64,000 bases of DNA. It comes from Hydractinia symbiolongicarpus (lineage: Eukaryota > Cnidaria > Hydrozoa > Anthoathecata > Hydractiniidae). The stretch is taken from contig NC_079883.1 in assembly GCF_029227915.1 (NCBI RefSeq), positions 5,022,001-5,086,000 of the forward strand, written 5' to 3'. Shown piece by piece: positions 36,801-48,764 of the stretch. Both the position numbers and the translations under genes were made by a program. The notes beneath the pieces were generated by a model. That model made no database searches. It saw only the letters and a program-made list of their open reading frames with translations, and had not been told where the DNA came from. How positions within the stretch are numbered: the stretch's first letter is position 1; every line of letters begins with the position of its first letter.

Positions 36801-39800
36801 ATGGGACTGTAACTCTATTGACATTAAAGCTGCCTTTTTGCAAGGTAAAACCCATTGAAAGAGATATATACCTTAAACAACCTAAGGAGTTCCAGAAAGA
36901 TGGATATTTCTGGAAAATGTATAACACAGTCTATGGCCTTGCAAATGCATCTAGAACATGGTTTTTTAGAGTAAAGGAGAAACTGTTAAAGCTTGCAGTT
37001 GCAGTAAGTAAATTTGATGCAGGACTGTTCTACTATCGAAAAGATGGGCATCTACATGGGATTATGACAACCCATGTAGTTGATTTTTGTTGGGGTGGTA
37101 CCAAGCGCTTTTTGAACAATGTGATATTGTCATTGTATCAGACCTTTAAAATTGGTACAGTTCGTAACATACACAGCATTTCAATATTTGGGATTAGATT
37201 TAATGAAAAGACAAGATAGCATTATTGTATCACAAGATTCATATTTGCAGAAAATTACAGTACTCCCCATTGATAAACACAAAGACAAAAATGAATTGTT
37301 GAATACGAAACAAAAACATGATTTGAGAGTATTGATTGGATTGGTTGGCTACACAGACACGTCCAGACATTCTTTTTGATTACTGTGAACTAATGGGTAA
37401 CATCAAAGATGCCACTATTTCAGATATGCGAAGAGTCAACAAAGTGTTACAAAGAGCTAAGTGTGAACCTGTGGAATTGAAATTAAAGGCAGTTAGAAAC
37501 ATAGAAGCTACAGTTCTAGTATTTCATGATACATCATTTGCAAATCTAAAGGGAGAAGGGTCTCAAGGTGGATTCCTAATTTTCTTAGCAAATCAACTAA
37601 ATCAATCAATATCTCTCTTTTCGTGGCAGTCAAGAAAATTGAAAAGAGTAGTGTTTCTGCAGAGACCATGCAATTGATCGATGCTGCTGGCAAAGGATAT
37701 TGGATTCAATGTTTATTCGAAGAAATTTTCAATATTGCACCATCAATTCAATGTTTAACAGATAGTAAAACACTTTAAGATGCTGTACATTCCACAAAAT
37801 AAGTTTTGGACAATCACTTAAGAGTAGATTTAGCTATTTTGAAAGAAATGATTCGAAATAAAGAAGTGAATTAAATAACATGGGTTTCAAAAAACAGCAA
37901 ATCGCTGATTGTCTTACCAAACGAGGAGCTAGTTGTAAGAATCTTCTTTTTACGTTGGCAACTGGTGTACTCAAACAAGATAAAGAAAAATAGAGGAGAT
38001 CTGAGGAGAGATGTGTCCATAGTTTAAACATTTTTGTTATTTTGTTAATACTAACCATTTTGGAGTTGATTTCTTAAACTGGCCACAATATGGATTGGTT
38101 AAAAGTTGCTGTTTTGTTGATGTGTCAAATGACTTATGTTGTTGGTAACTCGGATATAGCTGCATATTGATATCCATTCAATTCTGTTAATAAATTTGGT
38201 TAAACTAAAAGTTGATCGAAGAAGCTGTTGGATTCCATCAGAAAGATTATCAGAACAAAAGATTACCGAGGAGACAAAAAGTTAGTGGTTTTAATAATTA
38301 TCAATAAAGGCTATTTACAACCTAACAAAACATAAATAAAATCAGATGTTAAGAAAAGATAAAATCACAAAATCAGACAATAGCACCCAAGTTACTACAG
38401 AGGAATATGACCTAAACCACCCCTATGATTTGAAAAGATACAGTGCTATTATATAAGTGTTGATCTTCAAAATTGGTTGCACAACGCCCTTCATGTCTGA
38501 TATTTAAAAACTAGTTGTTAACCTGTGGAAATATCCACAGGGTCGCCTGCCTTTAAATTACACGCTATTTCATTTAACCAAGGAAACTGTGTGAATGCTG
38601 TCTATCTATGCCTTACTAGGATGAATGCAAGAAGAAGGTTTAACTTATTAACATACCCATAACACCATAACCAATGCCTTTGTAGTTGAACATTTCTTTG
38701 GCAGCTTGCTGCAACACCTGTAAAATAAGCCGTATTTTTGTTCTTTACAGTACATAACGATATGGCCTTTTTTACTCTCTTACCATTTGGTCGCCTTTAC
38801 AGTATTATTAGATTCAATATAGAGTTGATCTAGTCATTGAAGAGAAAAATGAGTGGCATATTTGGATTTATCAGCAAACATTTTATATAAAATAGGAAAA
38901 TTGGAATACCAAACAATTATTTGAACAGGATTAATTGTAATTTAAAGCTTTTAAATCTTGGTTTCCTTCTGGCGTTATTTCGCGTTAAGCAGGTGCACTA
39001 ATTGGAGTTAATTTTAAATGCCTAATGGAAACGTTGATGATTGTGCGGGCTAATTTTAACGTGATTCAGCACACACTTTGTATAAAAGAATTAAGCATCC
39101 TCGCGCTAAATACTCGATATTATTAACTCCGAGATAAAAAATTTGCGCAAAAAAATTAAAGAAATTTAATGCAAGATGGAAACCATCCCTAAGAGTTTGA
39201 TGATAATATTATATTATAGTTAATTTGTGTTGTCATATTTTCATAAAACATCAAAAGTTTAGCTACTAATAGAGACAGTTATACTTAGTGTGTATAAAAT
39301 TTGCATGTTTTCCATAAATTTTGGTGCTAAGTTCAAATATGTTGGTCATTTTTGTTGAAAATCTAACCTTCCAACCATCTTATCAAAAGCCTCATGTAGC
39401 ATTTGAATTAAGTAGTTTTAACATTGCTAACCAATAAAATGGTATTGCATGAATTTTAAAAATATGCCAAAATAAAAAAGGAAGTTTAAAATGTCTTAAA
39501 AACGAAATCATTTATTGAAAATCTAATAATTAATGATAGACCTGTATTTCAGTTTTGCAAAAAGCTTGCTAAAGCTAGCTAGCTATATATAAACATTTTA
39601 GCTAAAAAGGAACGCAAAGTAGGGGTGCGTGAAGGCTAGATCACCAAACATTAATTTTTTATCAGAGAATATACCTTTTGATAAAAATTTGGACATGGTT
39701 GCTACTTTATTGTGTGTCTCTTGTACCAGAAGGCTAGTAGGCATATTTGTTTTGAAAATAAATTCCGCGGAAGTTTAACTTCGCAAATAAGGCAGCGGAT

Positions 39801-39930
39801 ACTCCTAATAAGGTTTTGTACAGAAAGTGTGATGTCAGGCTTGTAAACAAAAACGAAAAAGTAACTTTACCTCTGTGGGAAGAGCACTTGGCCCTGGAAA
39901 AAAATTCACAACCCTATCTTCTGAGTTCAT
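30887..39930 (-). CDS. PSAT1: phosphoserine aminotransferase
   Basis: Second step of serine synthesis: converts 3-phosphohydroxypyruvate plus glutamate to phosphoserine plus 2-oxoglutarate, PLP-dependent, cytosolic. Ten minus-strand exons join in phase: 39930..39871, 38717..38657, 33635..33566, 33403..33318, 33214..33156, 32928..32796, 32493..32399, 32317..32148, 31554..31288, 30992..30887. They total 1107 bases, 368 aa (human 370). Landmarks: [12 protein letters not shown] at the start, LEMSHRS-like [26 protein letters not shown] (PLP phosphate region), [27 protein letters not shown] with the Schiff-base lysine at 198 (human 200), NTPPCYSIYI and [17 protein letters not shown] near the end. 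All junction phases match. Intron 2 (33636..38656, 5 kb) holds a SINE, a truncated SINE, two retroelement fragments and a minisatellite. No frameshift or missing catalytic residue is visible, so the gene looks functional. Confidence 0.96.
33840..33955 (-). mobile_element. SINE, truncated copy (tail part)
   Basis: Matches only the distal part of the SINE at 27474: CATATTTTACATGGCTAGCC, CGAGGGATATAACCTGTCTAT and GGCTTTGATGGGGAG. The tRNA-like head is absent. Confidence 0.55.
35284..35519 (-). mobile_element. tRNA-derived SINE, best-preserved head
   Basis: On the minus strand it starts GCCGTAGTTTAGTGGTTATC. This gives an A-box (TAGTTTAGTGG at 35513..35503) and, about 30 bases on, a B-box (GGTTCAATTCC at 35471..35461), the internal RNA polymerase III promoter of a tRNA. 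The body then follows the copies at 27474 and 54300. The head is tRNA-like but does not fold as a complete tRNA, so it is not called as a tRNA gene. Confidence 0.75.
35782..36075 (-). mobile_element. LINE C-terminal fragment (endonuclease/RT type)
   Basis: Minus-strand ORF of 96 codons with [34 protein letters not shown] and [11 protein letters not shown], the pattern found downstream of the reverse transcriptase in many non-LTR elements (LLYGCETW..RLRWFGHV type). Truncated on both sides. Confidence 0.75.
36082..36395. repeat. diverged minisatellite, about five 50-60 bp units
   Basis: Repeating order: TTTAGATCGCATTTTAA.A, (G)TTTAAGAACGAAGAAC, GGCAATAGAAAAG. Unit starts fall near 36088, 36139, 36197, 36238, 36291 and 36344. 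Spacing and sequence vary, so the array is old. Confidence 0.8.
36560..37995 (+). pseudogene. degenerate Ty1/Copia pol fragment
   Basis: Successive plus-strand frames give fragments of the Copia-type reverse transcriptase and RNase [13 protein letters not shown], then [40 protein letters not shown], later FHDTSFANL and [10 protein letters not shown]. In-frame stops (near 36713 and 36857) and several frame changes show it is dead. A purine-rich stretch (GAGGAGATCTGAGGAGAG at 37994) right after it may be the polypurine tract, with an LTR starting TGTCCATAG. Gag and integrase are not seen. It lies within intron 2 of PSAT1 on the opposite strand. Confidence 0.8.
38511..38630 (-). mobile_element. 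Helitron-like 3' end, single copy
   Basis: In minus orientation it ends with a hairpin (CCTGTGGATATTTCCACAGG), 8 bases and CTAG, like the units at 18288..18703. The 5' end is not clear. Inside intron 2 of PSAT1, close to exon 2. Confidence 0.55.
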
Positions 39931-40300
39931 CGTTGCTGATCGGTGATTTTGGTGCCTTCCCAACGAAATAAAGCATCAAAAAATGTTTCGTAACACAGAT
40001 TTTTAAAATGGAATAGAAACACCCTCCTCCCTTTTAATTAGTGCACGTGTCATCCTAGTTCCCAGGGTCTAATGTCTCGACTCCACACCGCGCCCCCCGT
40101 TGAAAACTTAAAGCCTTCCTTGGTCCTCGTTTTTCTTCTTGGTGAATCAAAAGTCGGAAATTAGATTTCCTTTTTTAATTGATTTGTGGCGTTTTGTCTC
40201 TAAATTTGACAAAAATAGGATAATGAGATATAGAGCCATCGTGATAAATAGATAATGGTATATTCTTCAGAACATATGGCGTCTAAGATGTTAACAACTT

Positions 40301-40374
40301 CGTTCTCAGGGATATTCGCGCCATCCCGGACTTAAAAAAAGCGAAAAATTGTCCTAAGAACGAGGTTGAGTTCG
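40301..40374. repeat. palindromic family member
   Basis: AACTTCGTTCTCAGGGATAT.. pairs with CTAAGAACGAGGTTGAG across an A-rich centre. Confidence 0.6.
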
Positions 40375-41085
40375 TAAATAATACCAAATTAAAAATTGAA
40401 ATAAATTACTAAGATATATTATGAACCAGCTAATGGCAATGGCTTAAGAATTATCCATAAGCCTTTCCAGAACAGCACCAGTAGCATATTTAAATTCGTC
40501 CTTTTATGGTGAAATTTGAATGCCAGTACCAAAGATTGATAACAACAGTGTAATTTTATAGTGATGAACCTCATGAAAGGAAGAACCTATCAGCGCGTGG
40601 CGTTTCTTTTCCGTACGTTGTGTTTTCAGTCAATTTGGGGCATTATTTTTTTAACGTTGGATAGCTACCATTAGTATTTAAAAAATGCATAATTATCAAG
40701 TTCTCTTTTTTACATATTGCTGAACCAAATACTGAAACTTTTTTAATCTGAGCCACAAGGGTTTTAAATTTGTGGCCTAATGTATACCTTATCGTTTTAA
40801 AAATAGTCGACAAAAAGTAACTAAATTTTGTCTAAGTAACTAATATTTTTTGCCGACTTTTTATTTTTGTTGACTAATTTTTTTGCCGAATTTTTTTTAA
40901 CGATAAAGTACAGGACTTTAATTTTTTTTATACATATAATGTCTACATCACCCCGAAAGAGAGTGATTTATAAAAATGGTCTTATCTTATCACATGGCAA
41001 GATCATTTTTTGACCATACATTAAAATATACCTCGTTTATACTAAACCTCGTTTTTCTTATAATTATAGCATGTGGCCTGAGTGC

Positions 41086-41201
41086 AACCTCATCCCCAGG
41101 GCATCTTGCATCTTTTCTGACATTGGGACGGCGATACAAACATTCTCGCCGTTCCGATATAAAAAAGAGACAACAGGCTCTGGAAACGATGTTGGCCCTG
41201 G
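41086..41201. repeat. palindromic family member
   Basis: AACCTCATCCCCAGGGCATC on the left, centre GGACGGCGATACAAAC, right end CTCTGGAAACGATGTTG. The same centre as in 28140..28306. Confidence 0.65.
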
Positions 41202-42819
41202 TGGTTTCCTGGATTTGGCTTACTTAATGGGGTTTGTTCCTGTTTTCGACAGAATTTGGCTGAGTAAATAAAAAAAGCATGCTAAAAATGACGTCAAAAT
41301 CTTGATATCTTTCATTCATACTGATACTAATTTAGGCCAAAGTCGGCATAAAAATCATAATGATTTGTTTTCTACAGCATTTGCCACAATTCCCTCACAA
41401 TTTCGTTGGAATAAAAGTCGTAATTAAAAATGTGATTTTAGCCGCATTGCCTTGCGCTTTTAGTTGTTTTGACGTTGGATACTAATAAACAGGGGAGAAA
41501 AGTGTCGGATTTCAATCTCATCAATAAAAGCTTTATTGAAACTTTACCTTCCCTCCAAGAATCAAGGTCGATATCTATGAATGACATTTCCTTACCCATG
41601 ATGTAGACTACGTGAACTTACGAAAAGCACCTTAGCTGTGTTTTTTTAGTCAAAAATATAGTGGATGGTAAATGAAAGTAGGCAAATTTGGACTTTTTCG
41701 TCCTCCAACTTGATGTCTTTGTAATACATTTCTGTTGCTACCAAAATAAACACATTTACGCCAGGCACCTCTGTAATAGTTTGTAAATAGTTTGAATTTG
41801 TTGACAAAAATTTCAAGAGGGCTTGTTTTTTAGCAAAGTATATATTTGTCTGCCTCTAATTTATGCAGGAGCGTAAAAATCAGGAGCGTAAAAATTTATA
41901 CAGAGCGCAGTGATAAAAAACTATTTACATCTTTATATCTCATTTCATGTTTATGACATCACAGTGCAGCCTCTTTTCCAGGGCTCTTCTACGCCTATGA
42001 TATTTTACCGGAACGGGATAGGTGCGAAATAGCCTTGGGAATGAGGTTGATCACAGTGTGGTCAAAGGGTTCAAGAGCAAAACCAATATTGCAGTGATAT
42101 TGAAAATGACGTATGTTTTTGTTAGGAAGTAACATAAGTATTTCTTTCCATCATTTTATTTACTAGAAAACATCCAAGTGAGAATGAAAAAGTTTCATGT
42201 ATAATTGAAAATAATTGGCACGTACTCGCCGTGTTGCGTAGTTACGTCTACAATAATTCACAAAAGATAAATTTTCGTAAGTCGTATTGATATTCACATA
42301 TAGATCTCTAACAAAAAGCAATACAGTGAACCCCCAATGTAACGAAGACAATGTAACGTACTAAACTCTGTCGCTCCTCCTTCTAAAACCCTTAGATATA
42401 ACGAACTATATTTTTAACCATTTTTTGTCTCCTTTTCAGTACTTGTTATATCGAGCGTTTACTAGATATTCAGCAGTACCCGATTCCTGTCATTAGAAGT
42501 CGTACGCACACATAAGTTGAAACACATCTTGTGAAAGCAGTTTACTTTGTTTGTTTAATCAGGCTTATCAACAGGATTTCGACCAAAAACATAAAAGTAA
42601 CCGCATATTTATAAAGCTGCTTCACGTATTTTTCGCGCCGTTTTATGCAACAAAATACCAGCCAGGTGATTAAATGCACGATCCACTTTGAACCCAGTCT
42701 TCTACCAAATCTCTTGCGACACACCGTTGCGTTAAAATTGGGTTCTATTTTACAAAAGCGCTTAAAGTTTTAATTAATTACGTGAAAATCATTTCAATTT
42801 TTAAGCGTAAGAAGTCAAG

Positions 42820-45800
42820 ATGGTTGATTTGATTATCTTATCACTACTAGCTTTTCTTATCTCCCTGCCCTGTTCGCAAGGTATGTACTTCTAGTCTTTT
42901 ATTAAGTTTTTACACAGCGATACAGAAATAAGTCAATTAAGTTTTTTTAAGTTAATTATAATGCCTGATCTTATTTGTTACTATTTTACGATGTCACCAT
43001 GGTAACAATCCACTAATGATTTAGTAAACACAAAGGCTCGTTTTCACAAAGTAAAATATTCCAAGCGGAATGATTTTGAACATTTTAATTGGCTGGTGGA
43101 AATTTTCTACTTTCGCCAACCAATCAAAATCTTTGTTTACTCCTCTCCGCACGTGACGTTCCACCTAACGCAGATTAGACCTAGACATTTCCGACACAAC
43201 TTTTAATGTATTCGATTGGTCAATCTACTACAGCTGTTTAAGTGAAACAGTAACAATATATTTTCTCTTTGTTGTCCCAATCCTTCTGGTAAGTTCATTG
43301 TGTGAAGCTCAACCTCGTCCCCGAGGCATCTTGTATCTTTTTTTGACAAAAGATACAAGATGGCCTTGGGACGGGGTTGTATGACACTATAATAACTCAG
43401 ATTCCTTAAAACGACTTTTAGATCGATGTTTTTTAGGGGTTATAAATCTAAATTTGTTAGTGATTTGCAAGTATCAAAGCTATTTCGTTCAATCCTTTCC
43501 CGAGTAACAACACATGCTATATTTCTGTAGGTTGTGTTGATAATAACAGCAAATATTGTGGAGCATGGAAGAAGGCTGGATTTTGTGCACCCACATCTCA
43601 ATATTTTAGTCACATGCAAAAAAATTGTCAAAAAACTTGTGGATTGTGTGCTCCACCAGGTAAATGACTATTTTATTAGTTTTTATCAAGATACGGCAAT
43701 GATCAGCCTCGTCCCCGGGGTCTCCTGGCTATGTTTTTTTTTGGCAGAATCTTAACGTGTAATTTGTCAGGTAAATGCAGAATGCGGGTAACCGTTATCA
43801 TCGTTAAATTCACAGCCAATCCACTAGAAACAGATCCTGAAAAAAATACGGGATAACAGTTTGCACTTTATATTGATATATAGATCGTAAGTTCTTGACT
43901 AAAAAAGTGCTCAACTAGCTCCTGGGGGGCTTGTTGTATGAAGAAGAGACGCGTTAAAAACACAACAGGCTCTGAATTTTAGGTTGCTTCAAAACACGAA
44001 AAAACATATAATGCTCTGCAAATTTCTGCACCCTTGACCGGGGGAAATTGTACAAACAAACAAACAAACAAACAAACAAACAAACAAACAAACAAACAAA
44101 CAAACAAACAAACAAACAAACAAACAAACAAACAAACAAACAAACAAACAAACAAACAAACAAACAAACAAACAAACAAACAAACAAACAAACAAACAAA
44201 CAAACAAACAAACAAACAAACAAACAAACAAACAAACAAACAAACAAACAAACAAACAAACAAACAAGAATGATAAATCGATGTCGATTAAAAAAGCAAC
44301 AACTATTGAATTTTAACTGCTTTTTAGGTTGTGCTGATAAGGGTGGCTACTGCAGTTCGTACGCACCTTATTGTAAAGATCCTGGGTACAAGGATTACCT
44401 CATCAAGGAGTGCAAATTAACTTGCAACTACTGCCGTAAGTATAAAGCACTGAACACGGACCTAATCAAAAACACACTTGAGTTTAAAGGGTGTAACATA
44501 TTTCTATATTTAGATATAACGACTGTTGCGCCACCTACAACACCACTAGTTACCATACCTCCATATACTGGTCCTGGCGGAAGAGGTAATCTTAAATTTA
44601 TAAATATTAAAATATACCATCCAGTGATTTCGTATAGGTTGTTTGAAATTAACAACCGAAATGTTCCCAAGAATCATCCTCAATTTGAAAACTTTTTCGA
44701 TGTGGAACTTATAAACAGAGTATCCCTTTTGTTAGTTAGTTTATGCGTAAAATAAATGAATTTATATACATAATTTTACTTTTAGCTATTCAACCAGGGT
44801 GTGGTAAAAAAGGCCCTGGTCACACTCGTATTGTTGGGGGTAAGAACGCAAAACCCGGTGACTGGCCATGGCAAGTGAATATTGACTACGAAGACAATAT
44901 TTCTAACCCAGGTCATCTTTGTGGTGGTACTCTCATTACAGAAGAATGGGTATTAAGTGCAGCGCATTGTTTTTATGCTGACCAGAATAAAGATAAATAC
45001 TGGTTAAAGTTGGGTAAATTGATATGTAATGGAAATGTCTTTGTTGTTTTTCATATTTAACTCTTTCAACACTTTAGTTTTTTAACTGATAAGTAACAAC
45101 CTCGATCCCAGGACCGGTTGTGTCTTTTTGCATATCGCGCTCCAGACCTATCAATAAGCGCAACGCCAATGAGAGACAAAAAGCCCTGGGGTCAACCTCG
45201 CCCACAGCGTTTGTTGCCCGATGCTTGGACTAGGTTTTGTGAAGAAAAAACTTCAATGGCTATCTATAATTGATTTACTTACTGGTTTCTCTTTCAGGTG
45301 AACATGACATTAAAACAAATAGCAGCTGGGAACAGCGCTTTGATATAGCACAGCTTATTCTGCACCCAAAATATAATAATAACAACTTTGATTACGACTT
45401 AGCACTCATCCGCTTGAAATCGAAAGCTAAGTTAAACAGTCGCGTGCAAACGGCTTGTGTTCCAGGACAAAAGACCAGCTTTCCAGTTGGAACTAAATGT
45501 TATATAACTGGTTGGGGTCTATTAAAAGAGTATGGCAAAGGTCCCGCGGTAAGTATACGTTATTTTTATTTTTTTAAAAGGAAAGGCGAACAAGTATTTA
45601 TACGCAAATATTGGGCCTTTAATATCACAAAATATCTCATATCAAATTATCACAACCTCATTCTTAACGCCTGTTGTTTCTCTTTTTATATCGGGAAGAC
45701 GAACCAAACATTTTCGTATCGCCTTACCGATGTCAGAAAAGATGCAAGATGCTCTGGGGATGAGGTTTTCCGTTCCCTGGCTTCTTTGTTCTTCAATAGC

Positions 45801-46600
45801 GCTAGTACTTTCTGAGCACTAGCTACGCTATTGAAAGGGCCTGGGAATGAGGTAGCAATATCGAAATTATTATGCAATGCGTATAATGTTATCACAGTTA
45901 TTGGTCAAAAAGAATGAAAATGCTTTAAGGAATTTTGGAATTGGTTAAACACGCGGTTTTCAGAAAGCATACAAAAATAACAAGCAATAAATTCTGTATT
46001 TTACACAAAATATAGATGCGTTTCTTTATGTAAATTCCACGAAAATGTGCATATTAATTTTCGCGCAAAAGTTTCGTTGGGAAATTTCGCGTAATTTCTG
46101 TATTAAGTTTTCAGCAAAAACAAATTACTAAGCTCAAAAACAAGACAAATATAGTAGTACTTTGAATAAAATTGCCTTCAAATTTCTTTAATTACACGTC
46201 TTACCTCCCCCCTAAACCCTCTTTTAATGTTTTCCCCTTTATGTTTCCCACATAAATTGAATTTGTATAAACATTTTTATAGATCTTGCAACAAGCACAA
46301 GTTCCACTGGTTGAACAATCGAAATGCAAAAAAGCGTACTCCACACATGGGTTGAGCATCACACCAACCATGTTCTGTGCTGGCTATGAACATGGAGGTA
46401 TCGATTCATGCGAAGGTGATTCAGGCGGACCTCTAGTGTGTAAAAAGAACAATCCAGCTACCGGTGAAGACACGTGGTTTCTTTGGGGCACAATCTCATG
46501 GGGCGTAGGCTGTGCTAGAAAAGGTCTCTATGGTGTTCTGTCAAGTCCAAAAGTGTTGAGATCGTTCTTAGATCAACATGTATTTAAAGGAAGTGTATGA
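42820..46600 (+). CDS. secreted ShKT-ShKT-trypsin serine protease
   Basis: Extracellular S1 serine protease with two N-terminal ShKT modules. Seven exons in phase: 42820..42880, 43531..43659, 44328..44435, 44514..44585, 44786..45013, 45298..45548, 46283..46600; 388 aa. Signal peptide about residues 1-20 ([18 protein letters not shown]). ShKT 1 is 22-60 with six cysteines ending CQKTCGLC; ShKT 2 is 65-99 ending CKLTCNYC; each has its own exon. A Thr/Pro-rich linker exon follows. The activation site is R138|IVGG; catalytic His184 (LSAAHC), Asp233 (DYDLALI) and Ser330 (GDSGGP); Asp324 in the S1 pocket position predicts cleavage after Arg or Lys. The triad is complete, so it should be active. ShKT domains are named for a sea-anemone channel blocker but are common in cnidarian secreted enzymes, and here they may only anchor or target the protease. 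Intron 2 holds a 215-bp tetranucleotide array; introns 5 and 6 hold palindromic elements. AATAAA lies right after the stop. Confidence 0.93.
43309..43380. repeat. near-perfect palindrome (72 bp)
   Basis: Arms CAACCTCGTCCCCGAGGCAT and TGGCCTTGGGACGGGGTTG, with inner arms CTTGTATCTTTT and AAAAGATACAAG around a loop of a few bases. It would fold into one long hairpin. In intron 1 of the ShKT-trypsin gene. Confidence 0.85.
44053..44267. repeat. (CAAA)n microsatellite, about 54 copies
   Basis: An uninterrupted tetranucleotide array of about 215 bp in intron 2 of the ShKT-trypsin gene, about 60 bp before exon 3. Because 4 is not a multiple of 3 and no stop is formed, long spurious reading frames run through it on both strands; these are not genes. 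Confidence 0.97.
45101..45206. repeat. palindromic family, CAACCTCGATCCCAGG subtype
   Basis: Relative of 2638..2716 (shared GATCCCAGGACC(G/T)GTTGT and AATGAGAGACAAAAAGCCCTGG). In intron 5 of the ShKT-trypsin gene. Confidence 0.65.
45652..45857. repeat. two adjoining palindromic family members
   Basis: The first runs from CACAACCTCATTCTTAACGC to GATGCTCTGGGGATGAGG. The second from GTTTTCCGTTCCCTGGCTTC to GGGCCTGGGAATGAGGTAGC, with inner arms around AGCGCTAGTACTTTCTGAGC. Both in intron 6 of the ShKT-trypsin gene. Confidence 0.6.
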
Positions 46601-46907
46601 ATAAATAATAACAAAAAACTCATTACTTTCACTATTCTTCTTCTTTTACAAGTTACAAGTTCCAAGCGCGTTTCTCCCGCGTGTATAATGTATTAAAATT
46701 AAAATTAGGTTAGGATTGTAAGAAACACAAAAATTATATATACACAACAAACACAAAATTTACACATTGTTCTTTCGAATGACAACAAAACATTTTAGAA
46801 GCGAAATTTATAGCACCTAAATTATCCACTCTTATTATCACTTTGTTTATATTTGTAAATGTATGAGTGAATGTTTGTGCAGTTTTTTTCGGTTACGTAA
46901 CTTCAGA

Positions 46908-47596
46908 TTACCTGACCAATTTGTACACACCAATACAAAATAAAGACATTGCTATCACTGATCGTGGGGTATGAAACGTCAACCACTCAGAAAGCAGATC
47001 ACTCCACTTCTGTTCATCTCCACTGAACGTTTCCTCGTCGTTACGAAACTGCATATTAATAGGACCAACCACAGCGACGGTGAAGGGAATCATAGCAAGC
47101 ATCAAGCCACCAGATGCTAGCCAGTACGCATCATGCTTGGGTGTACGATACGTTTTGATATACACAGCCAGCGCTGAAGTACAACTGATAATTTGACTAA
47201 GTGGCATGATCACTGACCTCTTTAAAATGGAACGCATTGTCTGTAAAGAAAATATCAGGAATACTCACACAGTTGCTCTAAAGGAATATGAACGAAGACA
47301 TAAACCGACGTAAACCTCGGAGATTCAAAAAAGCTAATATTAACCTTGAGGTAGCGACATCAAAAGTAGAACTAATAACTATCTTCTTTTTTTTTTGTAA
47401 AATTGGAACACAAGGATGGAATATAAAAATTCACGTTTCAAAACCGATGACTTACCATGCATGCACCTTGCACATCATTTTGCTCAATCAGAGCTGGTTG
47501 AACTGCAACAGCGCCATACACAGCTGCGCCAGCATATTGTCCCAAAGCTACAGTTGAGATGATTTTTAATGCTTTTATTGTATCTTCATATGACAT
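46908..47596 (-). CDS. DUF1772-like (anthrone oxygenase-like) membrane protein
   Basis: Two exons join in phase 0: 47596..47456 (donor GTAAGT) and 47240..46908 (acceptor TTTACAG), giving 157 aa. Four hydrophobic segments are visible, roughly residues 9-32, 55-75, 88-108 and 138-155: a four-helix membrane protein. Family cues are GAAVYGAVAVQPAL in helix 1, a central Arg/Lys-containing loop, then PINMQFRNDEE and the WSDLLSEWLTFHTPRSVI block before the last helix, the pattern of DUF1772. Function in animals is not established; the fungal namesakes oxidise anthrones. The gene is convergent with the ShKT-trypsin gene, about 300 bp apart. A potential splice acceptor (TTATAG) lies 10 bases before the ATG, so a 5' non-coding exon or a trans-spliced leader is possible. 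Confidence 0.75.
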
Positions 47597-48764
47597 GCTT
47601 AAAACTATAAAAGTAATGATAAGTAGAAAAATAAACATACACATAACATATGAAACATAGGGAACAAAAACATTTAAATCATTCGCATCTTTTGCTTTTG
47701 TTGCAGAATATGCATCTTACATGGCTGACCAGCACGTAGGAAATGTGTAAAAAAGTATATATATAACATCAGAAGGAGGGTGTCTGATTAATATTAATTT
47801 TAGCATGAATGCATGATTGAAATATTCTATACAATGTCTCTTGATTTATATTATATATTTGCTAACTTCAATAACAATGAGGAGGCTTCATGAATTAGTA
47901 ATTGGATATGAATATGTACATATATGAATACTGTGTTTGCTTCTATTACGTTAGGGCGTTTCTTATAACTGTTAAGAACTCTTTAGAAGCAACTTTTAGT
48001 AAAAAGAGGCGTTTGTTACTAAAATCAGGCTGAAAAAACCTCACAATAAAAAAATCAATAATAAGCTAGAATTTCCAACATTACAACTTTTGACATTTGA
48101 TTTTTTAAAGACAAGTTTTGAGATTCCAATTCATGGCACAGATTATTGCCATAAAATAATGAAATTATGAGATTATTTTCAATTTATTTGAATAGCTTTT
48201 AGGCCTTGGGTTATTTTCTGCACTAAAATTGTGAAAACCACAAACTTTAACAGCATGTTCAACATTTGCGATTAATTATAGAAAATTGACCAATCAGAAT
48301 GAGAATGTATGTGATTGTAAGTTTTATACATAACATTAAGATAGTTTTGCCATGACAAAAACATTTTTAAATAACTGTCTCAAGATGGTTAAAAATATTG
48401 TGCTTGCTTGAATCACTCTTAACAAATGAAAGAAGCTTGATCTGCATAATAAGGCGGCAAATTTGTTACAAAACACTGTAAGTGATAAGTGAGACAATTT
48501 AGTTCATCTTCTTGCTCAAAACTTAAGCAAGACTCTAGGGTCCATTGCAAAAAAAAAAAAGATTTTCTTAAATTCTCAAAGATTTGCTGCATAAAATTTT
48601 AAAATCATTAGTGTAATTTTAAAAAAAATTCCTTTTTTATATCCTAAGATAAAACAAGGATCATAATATTAAAAAAAAAATCATTTGACAAAATTGCAGA
48701 AAGAAGTTAAACTAAAATGCAATTTTTTTAAGATAAATAATATTAACTAGATATTCACTACATG
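47597..48764. other. spacer, no gene seen
   Basis: AT-rich region between the DUF1772-like gene and UCHL3, covering the 3' flank of the latter. Several poly-A/T runs near 48550..48730. Nothing coding is supported. Confidence 0.4.

Larger units (their letters stand above)
39931..42819. other. divergent intergenic region between PSAT1 and the ShKT-trypsin gene
   Basis: Shared upstream region of two divergent genes. It contains palindromic-family members (40301..40374, 41086..41201, about 41970..42053) and a pogo/Tigger-like end (CAGTGAACCCCCAATGTAAC, from 42324). No gene is seen. Confidence 0.4.

Noticed and set aside
43954-44273. Several 80-100 residue frames of FVCL or KQTN repeats, both strands
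   Set aside because: They are translations of the CAAA tetranucleotide array, open in every frame because the unit makes no stop codon.
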